From contig JAFTDW010000049.1 of assembly GCA_017454015.1 (NCBI GenBank), forward strand, positions 1 through 54,553: a stretch of 54,553 nucleotides of DNA, in the 5' to 3' direction. Positions within the stretch are counted from its first letter, which is position 1, and every line of letters starts with the position of its first letter. The position numbers and the translations under genes are program-made. Of this stretch, positions 8,022 to 15,974 are shown one piece after another. Source of the stretch: Bacteroidales bacterium. Lineage in GTDB: Bacteria; Bacteroidota; Bacteroidia; Bacteroidales; P3. The notes beneath the pieces were generated by a model. It searched no databases. It worked only from the letters and a program-made list of their open reading frames with translations, and was not told the DNA's origin.

Positions 8022-8711
8022 CTACCAGGAGAAAGAACTAGCAAAACCTCCTTTATTTACTTGGTAATTATATTGGTCTATAACATTGCCTATGCATAAT
8101 TCCATCCATTTATATAGGTGTTGTAAATCAAAATCTTCAACTGAGGTGTTTTTCTCCCTCGAAAACCATTTCGCAGCCATTGCATAATGTAATTCTTTGA
8201 AGTCAACAGCAGGCAACTTTTGAGTAGCATCAGATATCTCGTCTGTAAAAGTTTTATTATTCAGGTCTGAATTTGTAAATGCATTAAAATCGGATTTTTC
8301 TTCAATTGTACTATATCCCCCCCAATGCCAATGTGGCTGAGGATGTTCTAATTTTCCCTTTCTCTTTTTAACATCCCATTCTGCACGGCAAAAAAGATTT
8401 CCTGTTCCTTGAAAGAATTGAATGCTAATTCCTTTAAATTCATGGTTTGAAGTCAGTGATGCTTTAACACTTCGTCCCTGCAACGTCACACTAATGTGTA
8501 TGTATAGACTTTTTGAATTTTTAACCTTTAATAGATAGAAAAGGGGATGCCCGTCCATTACTATCGGGACTTTGGTATTTTTCAAAGAAAACACCCCTTT
8601 CTCCTCATTAACAAGCACAAACTGTAACACATCGTGACTTTCTACATATTTCGAAACAATTTTAATGCATTGTTTGTGCAGGTCTGATGGTTTTACTTGC
8701 GTACTAGACAT
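8022..8711 (-). CDS. Unknown protein paired with the 785-residue methyltransferase
   Basis: 229 residues, no family recognised. No signal peptide or membrane segment. Visible features are a His/Trp-rich stretch (HPQPHWHWGGYS, about residues 123-134), a strand-rich first half and a charged helical second half ending NYQVNKGGFASSFSW. Its start overlaps the stop of the methyltransferase gene by 8 nt, so the two are translationally coupled. A methyltransferase with one conserved partner suggests a specificity, restriction or effector role. Codon use is AT-rich like its partner and unlike the GC-rich chromosome, which supports joint horizontal acquisition. Confidence 0.7.
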   Translation of the reverse strand: MSSTQVKPSDLHKQCIKIVSKYVESHDVLQFVLVNEEKGVFSLKNTKVPIVMDGHPLFYLLKVKNSKSLYIHISVTLQGRSVKASLTSNHEFKGISIQFFQGTGNLFCRAEWDVKKRKGKLEHPQPHWHWGGYSTIEEKSDFNAFTNSDLNNKTFTDEISDATQKLPAVDFKELHYAMAAKWFSREKNTSVEDFDLQHLYKWMELCIGNVIDQYNYQVNKGGFASSFSW

Positions 8712-11061
8712 AAGAAAAAATACCTTTTACCAGTTCATCTAATGCATCAGTTTCCCAGTATATATCATCTTTCATTTTTTTTGCAAAACTCTTTAGCTCT
8801 GGAATGATTTGTTCAAACGTAGAATTTGAAAAATCTGGTAATGGGAGGTTCTTAATATATGCTTTCCCTAATTTATATGATTCTCCACCAGCCAATGGTT
8901 CGCCATATATCTCAAGCAACCTGTTCATATAACTTGAAGTAAAAAAAGCAAGATATATTTCGTTGTACTTCATTTGGGGTTTAAAGCCCTTACCCTGTAG
9001 AATCCACATACTACCACGTTCCACTACATATTCACCAGTATAGTCAATGGCGAAACTGCCTGCTTTCCCAAATTCGGTAGAGACTAGCTTGGGCCTCTTT
9101 TCCTCTTGCCAACTTCGATGTTCTGATAATTCCCACCAACGGGTATTTCCTCTCATAGAAGGACGCGAGACTAAATTATTTTTTGCAGGAAGAAGAAGCC
9201 TTTTGTACGTTTCAGGTAATATCTCTTGCAATTGTTCTTCTGTTGTGATAATTTCTAAGCCCTTTGTATGTGGATAGAAAACATAATTCATTCGATATAG
9301 ATGCCCTGAATCAATAGCCAAATTGTCTGTTGATGGTCTAAAATAAGAGAATTCGTTTGGGGGCAAAGACATAACAAATTCTTCTGGTACAATAAAAACT
9401 CTGTTCAAACCCGTTCTTGCACCAAGTAAAATATCAAATAATTCTCCAGCTTTCTTGAATAGCCCTTTTGCTTCTGCCGCATTCAAGCGATGCTTCAGCT
9501 CAAGATTCTGATAATTATCTATTCGCCATGACTTTTTATTAGTTTCCAATTGGGTCTCATATACTGAGAAGTTTTTTTCTGCTGCAATAGCATTTGTATA
9601 GCGATACTTTCTTAGAGCTTTTAGTCCCTCACTTGCAGCTCCTGCCACATTGTTTGTCCATAGGACTGTTGCTGTATTAACAGCATTTCTTTCTTTCGTG
9701 GCGACCAACATGCTGGTATAAGTTAAGACATTTTCGAATACATAGCTCCCCAATGCGCCAATTAATTTCGGCGTCATGCTCTCACGTAAGACATCTCTGA
9801 GAATTTCGTAACCCTGATCGTTGAGTAGGCGTGTAGGCACCACCGCACCAAGAACCCCACCATCTCCTACTGATGCTATCGCTTTCGCAAGGAAGGCGGC
9901 AGATAGATTCGCTCTGCCAATGTTCGGGAGTATTTGCAAAACATGTTCTCTTAACTGCGGTATGTCTTTCATTTTGTCCCAAGAGAGGAATGGCGGATTC
10001 ATTAGCAAAATATCCACATCTTTAGGCCAAACATTTTCTGGAGACATCGAATCACATTGTCGTATCTCTATTAAAAGATTCTCATCCCATTCTTGCTTTT
10101 CAAAGTTTAGCACAAATTTGGACATGACTACGGCGGTCTCTGCTTTGTCCCAACCAATAATCCTGATCGGTTTATCGAATTGTTTCTTTTTCAATTGTCT
10201 TAACGCTTCGACAAGAAAACCGCTAGCCCCACATGCAGGGTCAAATATTGTAAGTTTATCTTTTCCATCCAAATTTATATTTCTCAACGCTTCTTCCACT
10301 ATGGATCGCGCCACATATGCAGGAGTAAAGTATGCACCGTCCTGCATTGTTTCGTAACTGTATTTTATTTTCTCATCAGGGAACAAGCTTAGCTGAGGGG
10401 GAAGGTATGCAATATAATTAGCCTCCTCGAAAAGTCTACCTGCAGTATGGCGTAGTATTAGGTCAATCTCTGGTTTTAGCCATTTGTCAGTAAACAAGAC
10501 CCCGTTCATAAATCCTTCTGTTATCATGTTCCACCGGCGGTAGCCCATCGACTTATACACATCACCATCTTGTGTTGTAATTCCCCAATTGTTTAAATTG
10601 ACGTTTTCACCATCGCGACTAAAAGCGAATAAATATAGCAATGCCTTAAGTGAATCCAATCCACTATTTTCAGTACGAATCTCGTTGCGTATTTGACGAT
10701 AGGTCCTCAATACATAGGGAACAATACTATTCTCTATATTACCAGAGTCTTTTCGCAAATAATTAAAAAACTGATCTGAGTTTTCAAATACTATTTTTTC
10801 GTCATAACTTTCAACATGTGGTCTATCGAATCGGAAAATATAGCAAATGCCTCCATAAAAGGATACATATGCGTTATTCCCTGAAGACCAAGCCTTCTGT
10901 CTATACCATTCACTCTGCTCTGATGAGTTACCATCTAAACAGATATTATTTCTTGACCCATTCAGTAAGGCATAGCGATCAATATTCCTCGCTTGTTTAT
11001 GCATTAGAGGAACACTAAGCATACCCTGCTGCTCTATCATTCTCTGTATTCTTTCATTCAT
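8704..11061 (-). CDS. N6-adenine DNA methyltransferase (type I/IIG-like, with recognition domain)
   Basis: 785 residues. A helical N-terminal domain (about 1-230) precedes the methyltransferase core: FTPAYVARSIVEEAL, motif I IFDPACGASGFLVEAL near residue 290, and motif IV LLMNPPFLSW near 375. The C-terminal 300 residues resemble a target-recognition domain (ARTGLNRVFIVPEEF, LAFFTSSYMNRLLE, LGKAYIKNLPLPDF), the last matching the usual end of type IIG/PglX-like enzymes. No PD-(D/E)XK nuclease is evident at the N-terminus. It forms a two-gene unit with the 229-residue protein. It may protect DNA as part of an undescribed two-gene system or be a solitary methyltransferase. Confidence 0.88.
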   Translation of the reverse strand: MNERIQRMIEQQGMLSVPLMHKQARNIDRYALLNGSRNNICLDGNSSEQSEWYRQKAWSSGNNAYVSFYGGICYIFRFDRPHVESYDEKIVFENSDQFFNYLRKDSGNIENSIVPYVLRTYRQIRNEIRTENSGLDSLKALLYLFAFSRDGENVNLNNWGITTQDGDVYKSMGYRRWNMITEGFMNGVLFTDKWLKPEIDLILRHTAGRLFEEANYIAYLPPQLSLFPDEKIKYSYETMQDGAYFTPAYVARSIVEEALRNINLDGKDKLTIFDPACGASGFLVEALRQLKKKQFDKPIRIIGWDKAETAVVMSKFVLNFEKQEWDENLLIEIRQCDSMSPENVWPKDVDILLMNPPFLSWDKMKDIPQLREHVLQILPNIGRANLSAAFLAKAIASVGDGGVLGAVVPTRLLNDQGYEILRDVLRESMTPKLIGALGSYVFENVLTYTSMLVATKERNAVNTATVLWTNNVAGAASEGLKALRKYRYTNAIAAEKNFSVYETQLETNKKSWRIDNYQNLELKHRLNAAEAKGLFKKAGELFDILLGARTGLNRVFIVPEEFVMSLPPNEFSYFRPSTDNLAIDSGHLYRMNYVFYPHTKGLEIITTEEQLQEILPETYKRLLLPAKNNLVSRPSMRGNTRWWELSEHRSWQEEKRPKLVSTEFGKAGSFAIDYTGEYVVERGSMWILQGKGFKPQMKYNEIYLAFFTSSYMNRLLEIYGEPLAGGESYKLGKAYIKNLPLPDFSNSTFEQIIPELKSFAKKMKDDIYWETDALDELVKGIFSYV

Positions 11062-11264
11062 TTTTGACTATTTAACACAACACAACTAATAAATAACGTT
11101 TGTAATTCAAATATATTGTGTTCCCTATGGTTAATATCCTTCTGTTTTTACAATTTAAATAACTATGCGTCATTTTTTCACCATAATGTCTTATCGTTAC
11201 TATCTTCAAATAATGCTAAAAACTTTTTGCATTAGGCTCATTGGCCGGGCTGCTTTGTTTTATG

Positions 11265-11375
11265 GCAACCTCTAAAAATAGCCTCGGAGAGGCTAACTCT
11301 CAATAACACCGCACAAGGAACGCAGTGTGGGGTAGCAAGATAGATATAGTGTACGTCTCGGAGAGATGCGCTCTT
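11265..11375. repeat. GGA-loop hairpins in the gene-free stretch 11062-11593
   Basis: GCCTC-GGA-GAGGC near 11270 and TCTC-GGA-GAGA near 11360 are small hairpins with the same GGA loop. They are joined by sequence in which CCGCAC and GTGTGG near 11311-11335 can also pair. The stretch 11062-11593 has no credible gene; it is AT-rich at both ends and holds a minus-strand promoter at 11442-11472. A GTGTC-GGA-GACAC hairpin of the same form lies in the element at 28541-28665. Confidence 0.5.
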
Positions 11376-11441
11376 AAAGAATTAATAGAACCTACCTTAT
11401 ATTAACAACGGACATAACGCTCTTTGTTCATTTTTACGCTG

Positions 11442-11472
11442 CAAAGATACAAATCTTTTCTTGTTTGGCAAA
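11442..11472 (-). promoter_or_regulatory. Bacteroidetes promoter reading toward the methyltransferase
   Basis: On the minus strand, -33 TTTG (11469-11472), a 19-nt spacer and -7 TATCTTTG (11442-11449). The predicted start near 11435 would leave a leader of about 370 nt before the methyltransferase ATG at 11061, long enough to be a structured leader or a separate RNA. Confidence 0.65.
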
Positions 11473-11593
11473 ATAATCTTTAGCGGTCAGTCCTCCGGGC
11501 AATTCTCCCGGCACCGGCGGGCGGCCTCCGGGCTTTTGTGCAGCTGGCGCTGCAGCAGTTCTTTGAAGTTCATCTTTGTCATGGTCAAAACTT

Positions 11594-12943
11594 TTACAGG
11601 CATGGGGTCATATACAGCGGAAGGAAAAGGATTCCGCTCTCCTCTTTGAGGTCGTTGCCGTGCAACACAATGGGAGTCGTGAGATATTCGCCAAACTTAT
11701 CCATACATTTACGCAGGGAGGAAAGCGTGTAACGCTGCGACGATTTTACCTCGATGGGTGTGATATTGTGCCGTGTGGTGAGTTTGCTTTTGGCGATAAG
11801 GAAATCTATCTCCATGCGGTCGCTGGCGTTGTCGCGACTGGAGTTGGTGTAGAAATAGAGCTTGTGGTTGTTTGCAGCAAGCATCTGCGCCACGATATTT
11901 TCCACAATCATTCCCTGATTCACCTCCAACTTGTTGAGCAGTAGTTTTTGGTAAATCTCCACAGGCGCCTTGCCTTTCTCGTCGAATGCATGGGAGATAA
12001 GCAAACCAGTATCAGCCATGTAGCATTTGAGGGTGTTGCGTTCCATATTGAGACGTAGCCCCACATTGGGCGCGGTGCAGTTGTAGCAGATGTTCACGAT
12101 TCCGGCATCGGCAAGCCAGAAGAAGGCATCGTCGTAGTCGCGGTAGGCCGCGCCGGGTTCCAATGCCGATAAGCGGAACTTCTTCTCGTGTTTCTGCAGC
12201 TGTGCGGGAATTTGATCGAAGATGCTTTTCACCTTGTGTTCCACGCCTTCGGCGTATTTGGAGATGTCGTTGGTGTAGACCTGCAGTATTCCGCGTTTCA
12301 TTTGGTCCACCTTGTCAAAGTCTTTGGATTGGACAAAAGTCTGCACTGCTTGGGGCATCCCGCCTACAATCATATAAGTGCGGAAATAGTCGAGCGCCTT
12401 CCTGTGGAGTGTACCCAAAGGTTGCCGTTTTTCATAGCATTGGGTGATATATGGCATTAGCATATCGTTGCCCATTGCCCAAAGAAACTCCTCGAAATCC
12501 ATCGGATACATAGGCATTGCTTCCTCCTCGGAGGGGATGACAATGTCTCGCACATTTTTCTTGATGCTGATGAGCGACCCTGTTTCGATATAGTGGTACC
12601 TGCCGTCGGCCACCAAGTATTTGATGGAGGCACGGGCACGAGGACAGAGCTGTACCTCGTCGAAAACGATAACAGACTTGCCTGGTGTAAGACGTGTGTT
12701 ATAGTGTATCTGGAGGTTCATCAATAGCGTGTCGAGGTCTTCCAGCAGCGTGTCAAACCAAGTTGCCACCACTTTGTCGGCTTTATTGAAGTCGATGATA
12801 ATATACGAATCGTACTCGTTGCGGGCAAACTTCTCCACTATGTAGCTCTTGCCGATACGCCGAGCGCCCTCAATTAGCACGGCAGTCGCACCATTGCGAT
12901 GTTTCTTCCATTCGAGTAACTTGCTGTATATCTTTCTTTTCAT
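11594..12943 (-). CDS. AAA ATPase with C-terminal DUF4143/PD-(D/E)XK-like domain
   Basis: 449 residues. Walker A is variant (IEGARRIGKSYIV, about residue 24) and Walker B is VIVFDEVQLC. The middle region (YMIVGGMPQAVQTF) is the hallmark of the AAA_14/DUF4143 family. The C-terminal part has a PD-(D/E)XK-like pattern (MEIDFLIAK then ITPIEVKSS). The family is widespread in Bacteroidales, often in many copies, and its function is not established; toxin-like, mobile or defence roles have been suggested. It has its own promoter with three repeated boxes upstream, so it is probably self-regulated. A second family member lies at 27250-28533. Confidence 0.85.
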   Translation of the reverse strand: MKRKIYSKLLEWKKHRNGATAVLIEGARRIGKSYIVEKFARNEYDSYIIIDFNKADKVVATWFDTLLEDLDTLLMNLQIHYNTRLTPGKSVIVFDEVQLCPRARASIKYLVADGRYHYIETGSLISIKKNVRDIVIPSEEEAMPMYPMDFEEFLWAMGNDMLMPYITQCYEKRQPLGTLHRKALDYFRTYMIVGGMPQAVQTFVQSKDFDKVDQMKRGILQVYTNDISKYAEGVEHKVKSIFDQIPAQLQKHEKKFRLSALEPGAAYRDYDDAFFWLADAGIVNICYNCTAPNVGLRLNMERNTLKCYMADTGLLISHAFDEKGKAPVEIYQKLLLNKLEVNQGMIVENIVAQMLAANNHKLYFYTNSSRDNASDRMEIDFLIAKSKLTTRHNITPIEVKSSQRYTLSSLRKCMDKFGEYLTTPIVLHGNDLKEESGILFLPLYMTPCL

Positions 12944-12969
12944 AAACTATCGTTATTTATTTCCAAGTG

Positions 12970-13000
12970 CAAAGATACAACTTTTCAAGATTATTACAAA
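12970..13000 (-). promoter_or_regulatory. Promoter of the DUF4143 ATPase
   Basis: On the minus strand, -33 TTTG (12997-13000), 19-nt spacer, -7 TATCTTTG (12970-12977), 27 nt before the ATG at 12943. One copy of a repeated 14-nt box lies between the two elements, so a bound protein would block RNA polymerase. Confidence 0.8.
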
Positions 13001-13060
13001 ATAAAATTTACATCTTTTCAAGATTATCAGAACAACTTTTTTACATCTTTTCAAGATTAT
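12981..13060. repeat. Three CTTTTCAAGATTAT boxes spaced 33 bp
   Basis: The identical 14-mer CTTTTCAAGATTAT starts at 12981, 13014 and 13047, exactly 33 bp apart (about three helical turns). The first lies inside the ATPase promoter and the other two upstream of it. The last two are preceded by ACAT. Such phased iterons are typical operator arrays; the cognate protein is unknown and may be the ATPase itself. Confidence 0.8.
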
Positions 13061-13202
13061 TGTGGGATATCTCCCTAAAATCACAAAATTGGATAGACTG
13101 TGTTATTTTACAAAAAATGTCGGCAATGCCGACACAATTTGTCCTTGTATTTTAATATATTTTGCCACATAAAACTACTATCACGGGTGGTTGATCATGA
13201 CA

Positions 13203-13227
13203 ATTGTGTCACCAGTGGTGTCACAAT
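13203..13227. repeat. 25-bp near-perfect palindrome
   Basis: ATTGTG-T-CACCA-G-TGGTG-T-CACAAT is symmetric except for two opposed T residues and the central G. It lies in the AT-rich gene-free stretch 12944-13402, 85 nt after another hairpin (GTCGGC-AAT-GCCGAC near 13118). It could be a regulator site or an RNA hairpin; the following CTTTTGTTTTG is only weakly terminator-like. Confidence 0.6.
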
Positions 13228-13370
13228 CTTTTGTTTTGCAACATTATAGATTGATACTATTTCATTAATTATTACTGTTTTTAGTGTTTCTATTGTTAGT
13301 ATTTGGCGTTGGCTGTCATGCAGAATCCATACCAGGGAAAAATAATTCTTCCCAATTCAGATAAAAAGTG

Positions 13371-13378
13371 TATCTTTG
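13371..13378 (+). promoter_or_regulatory. -7 box TATCTTTG of the 13.4-15.9 kb gene group
   Basis: TATCTTTG at 13371-13378, followed by GCA as at the other promoters here, 24 nt before the ATG at 13403. No clear -33 TTTG is visible. Confidence 0.65.
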
Positions 13379-13402
13379 CATCGTATAACAGCATTTGAAA
13401 AA

Positions 13403-13495
13403 ATGAAGAATATACTATCAATTATCGTTATGGCGCTGGCGGCCACCTCGTGCAAGGAGGCGCCGAAAGAGAAGCTGCAGACGTACAAGTATTGA
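13403..13495 (+). CDS. Short lipoprotein, or broken start of the next gene
   Basis: A 30-codon frame (MKNILSIIVMALAATSCKEA, then PKEKLQTYKY) with a clear lipoprotein signal: basic start, hydrophobic core and lipobox ATSC. It stops at 13495, 11 nt before the next frame opens at 13507 in another phase. Either it is a tiny entericidin-like lipoprotein, or a frameshift has separated the signal peptide from the 76-residue body that follows. The promoter box 24 nt upstream argues that it is expressed. Confidence 0.55.
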   Translation: MKNILSIIVMALAATSCKEAPKEKLQTYKY

Positions 13496-13506
13496 AGGAT
13501 AACTAT

Positions 13507-13737
13507 ATGATAACCATCGACACGACCAATATGTGCTCGCACCTGCAGCGGAAACTGTTCGACAAAGAGGGTGAATACCATCGCCTTTGGCTGGCCATGC
13601 AGGATGACACGGAGCTGACGGCTGTGGTGCGTTCGCGCCAGCTGCATATTTACCGCAACGGCAAAAAAGTGCTGGTGCTGGCAGGCAAGGCGGCACCGAA
13701 GATTATCAGGGAAGACCGCATCGGCGCGATGCTATAA
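13507..13737 (+). CDS. Small unknown protein
   Basis: 76 residues from the ATG at 13507 (MITIDTTNMC). The frame is open back to about 13450. No family recognised. It is rich in charged residues with alternating strand-like stretches (ELTAVVRSRQLHIYRNGKKV), and would fit a small secreted domain if joined to the lipoprotein signal just upstream by one frameshift. The GNAT gene follows after 9 nt. Confidence 0.55.
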   Translation: MITIDTTNMCSHLQRKLFDKEGEYHRLWLAMQDDTELTAVVRSRQLHIYRNGKKVLVLAGKAAPKIIREDRIGAML

Positions 13738-13746
13738 AACCATGCA

Positions 13747-14220
13747 ATGACAACCATAAGACAAATACGAGCCAACGAGATACCGCTGCTGGACAACTTC
13801 CTATACGAAGCCATATTCATCCCCGAGGGGGTGTCGGCACCGCCGAGAGAGATTATTGAGAACGAGGAGTTACAGGTGTATGTACGGGACTTCGGCAGCC
13901 AGCCTGACGACCGTTGTCTGGTTGCCGAGTGCGACGGGCAGGTCATCGGGGCTGTATGGTCACGCATCATGGACGACTATGGCCACATCGCCGCCGACAC
14001 CCCTTCACTGGCAATGTCGCTATACAAGGAATTCCGCCACATGGGCATCGGCACAGAATTGCTTTTGAGGATGTTGCAGCTCCTATGCGAGGATGGATAC
14101 AAAAGGGTCTCGCTGTCGGTACAGAAGGCCAACTACGCGGTAAGGATGTACCGAAGGGGTGGGTTTGAGGTGATTGGAGAGACCGAAGAGGAATTTATAA
14201 TGGTATGTAATCTCAAATGA
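13747..14220 (+). CDS. GNAT-family N-acetyltransferase
   Basis: 157 residues with the GNAT fold. The acetyl-CoA pyrophosphate loop is modified (YKEFRHMGIGTELLLRMLQ, about 98-116), followed by VSLSVQKANYAVRMYRRGGF, the usual motif B/D region. It transfers an acetyl group from acetyl-CoA to an amine on an unknown substrate in the cytoplasm. Its stop overlaps the start of the flavodoxin gene by 4 nt (ATGA), so the two are translationally coupled. Confidence 0.87.
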   Translation: MTTIRQIRANEIPLLDNFLYEAIFIPEGVSAPPREIIENEELQVYVRDFGSQPDDRCLVAECDGQVIGAVWSRIMDDYGHIAADTPSLAMSLYKEFRHMGIGTELLLRMLQLLCEDGYKRVSLSVQKANYAVRMYRRGGFEVIGETEEEFIMVCNLK

Positions 14221-14750
14221 AACAGATCATTGTTTACGGTAGCCAGTATGGCTCAACCAAACGCTATGCCGAGCGGCTGGCGGAGATGACGGGTATTGAA
14301 GCCGTAGAATACACAAAGGCCAAAAACATCGGCGCCTACGACAGGGTTGTATACCTTGGCGGCATTTTCGCCGGCGGGGTTATGGGTCTGAAGAAGACTG
14401 TTGCCCGGATGACACCGCAGCAGGAACTTGTCATAGCCACCGTAGGCGTGACCGACCCACAGGAATCGGCATACTTTGAAAACATCAGGAAGGCCGTCAA
14501 AGCCCTGCTGCCGACACAACTCTACGACGAGAAGAATGTTTTTCATCTACGCGGCGCCATAGACTACAGCAACCTTACTTGGGGGCATGGTTTGATGATG
14601 AAGATGTTCCATTCCATGATGCTAAAGAAGCCCGAAGCGGAACTTACAGCCGATGCAAGGGCTATGCTCGAGACCTACGGCAAGAAGGTGGACTTTGTGG
14701 ACTTCGACGCATTGAGACCGATAGTGGAGATAATGACAAAAGAATCATGA
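14217..14750 (+). CDS. Flavodoxin-domain protein
   Basis: 177 residues. The N-terminal FMN phosphate-binding loop YGSQYGSTKRYAERLA and the segment VVYLGGIFAGGVMGLKKTV match the flavodoxin family that includes HemG-type protoporphyrinogen oxidases. It probably carries electrons through FMN in the cytoplasm. It overlaps the GNAT gene by 4 nt. HemG identity is possible but unproven. Confidence 0.82.
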   Translation: MKQIIVYGSQYGSTKRYAERLAEMTGIEAVEYTKAKNIGAYDRVVYLGGIFAGGVMGLKKTVARMTPQQELVIATVGVTDPQESAYFENIRKAVKALLPTQLYDEKNVFHLRGAIDYSNLTWGHGLMMKMFHSMMLKKPEAELTADARAMLETYGKKVDFVDFDALRPIVEIMTKES

Positions 14751-14814
14751 ATTATCATATCGCTTACGCGTATGCCGACCAGCCGGTCGGTGACAATACT
14801 AAAACATATTGATT

Positions 14815-15876
14815 ATGAAACGAATATTTATGATTACACTGATTGCGGTACTGACCGCAGGGTGCGGCAACGCACAAAGCAGCAATGCTAACCAACAAGC
14901 CATAAAGACGGTGGGCGTGGCCGACTTTGCCAAGACAATAGAGCAGAAGCATGTACGTCTTATCGATGTGCGGACAGCCAAGGAGTATGCCGAGGGGCAT
15001 ATCGCCGGGGCTGAGCTTATCGACGTGAGAGCCGCCGACTTTGCCAAGCGCACTATCGGCATCAAGGGCACCGTGGCCGTATTCTGCCGCAGCGGCAAGC
15101 GCAGCCTCATGGCAGCGGAGCTGCTCGCCAAGCAGGGCTGCACGGTATACAACCTCGACGGCGGCATCCTTGCCTGGCAGAAGGCCGGCAAACCTATAAC
15201 CAAGGTGGAGACCGACATCTTCGCCACCCGCAGCGGCAGGCTGGTTAAGATACACGCACTGATGCACTCGTGCATCCGCATAGAGTACAACGGACACGAG
15301 ATAGAGATAGACCCCTGCGCAAAACTCAACAGCCGCACGGTGGACTACTCGGCAATGCCCAAGGCCGACATCATACTTGTAACCCACGAGCATTTCGACC
15401 ACTACGACTCGGCCACCATCAGCCTGCTCTCTACCGGCAAGACGCAGCTTATTATGAACAAGCGCTGCGCCGACCTCTACGGCAAAGGCACCGTGATGAA
15501 AAACGGAGACCGCAAGCAGCTGGCCGACGACATAACCATTGAGGCTGTGGCCGCCTACAACACCACCAAGGGACACCGCGATTTTCACCCCAAGGGACGC
15601 GACAACGGCTACATCCTCACCCTCGACGGCCTGCGCATATACATTGCCGGCGACACGGAGGACATACCCGAGATGGCTAAAATCAAGGACATCGACATAG
15701 CATTCCTGCCCTGCAACCAGCCCTACACCATGACACCCGACCAGCTGGCGAAAGCAGCCAAGACCATAAAACCCAAGACACTCTTCCCCTACCACTACGG
15801 CGAGACCAACGTGAGCGGCATCCCAGCCCAACTCAAGGCCATAGGCATCGACGTCAGGATACGCCACTACGAATAA
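14815..15876 (+). CDS. Lipoprotein: rhodanese fused to metallo-beta-lactamase-fold hydrolase
   Basis: 353 residues from the ATG at 14815; a TTG two codons earlier is less likely. A lipoprotein signal (LIAVLTAGCGN) places it in the envelope. A rhodanese domain (about 30-125) has the active Cys loop VFCRSGKRS. A UlaG-like metallo-hydrolase follows, with VTHEHFDHYD and IAGDTED as metal ligands and a late FPYHYGET. Rhodanese-metallohydrolase fusions usually act in sulfur chemistry, such as persulfide dioxygenases, but this hydrolase is the UlaG type rather than ETHE1, and the whole is exported. The substrate is unknown. Confidence 0.85.
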   Translation: MKRIFMITLIAVLTAGCGNAQSSNANQQAIKTVGVADFAKTIEQKHVRLIDVRTAKEYAEGHIAGAELIDVRAADFAKRTIGIKGTVAVFCRSGKRSLMAAELLAKQGCTVYNLDGGILAWQKAGKPITKVETDIFATRSGRLVKIHALMHSCIRIEYNGHEIEIDPCAKLNSRTVDYSAMPKADIILVTHEHFDHYDSATISLLSTGKTQLIMNKRCADLYGKGTVMKNGDRKQLADDITIEAVAAYNTTKGHRDFHPKGRDNGYILTLDGLRIYIAGDTEDIPEMAKIKDIDIAFLPCNQPYTMTPDQLAKAAKTIKPKTLFPYHYGETNVSGIPAQLKAIGIDVRIRHYE

Positions 15877-15878
15877 CC

Positions 15879-15914
15879 GAGGGCATGAAATAAAAAAAGG
15901 ACAGCGAATAGCCG
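15879..15914 (+). repeat. Degenerate copy of the GGACAGCGAATA repeat
   Basis: GAGGGCATGAAATAAA followed by AAAAGGACAGCGAATA matches the unit repeated at 33357-33604 and 43064-43110, but lacks the GAGCACCT part. It lies just after the rhodanese gene and 60 nt before phoH. Confidence 0.6.
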
Positions 15915-15974
15915 AGGTTTTAAGATTTCCACCATGCAATAAAGACAGCAATGTCGCGTTTGTAATAGAGTAAG

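Noticed and set aside
14764-15951. Long minus-strand frame opposite the rhodanese fusion gene
   Set aside because: Shadow of a GC-rich gene; its composition is Val/Gly/Ala-rich and matches no family. The same applies to the plus-strand frames opposite the HerA-like gene (18154-19233) and ugd (46122-47312).
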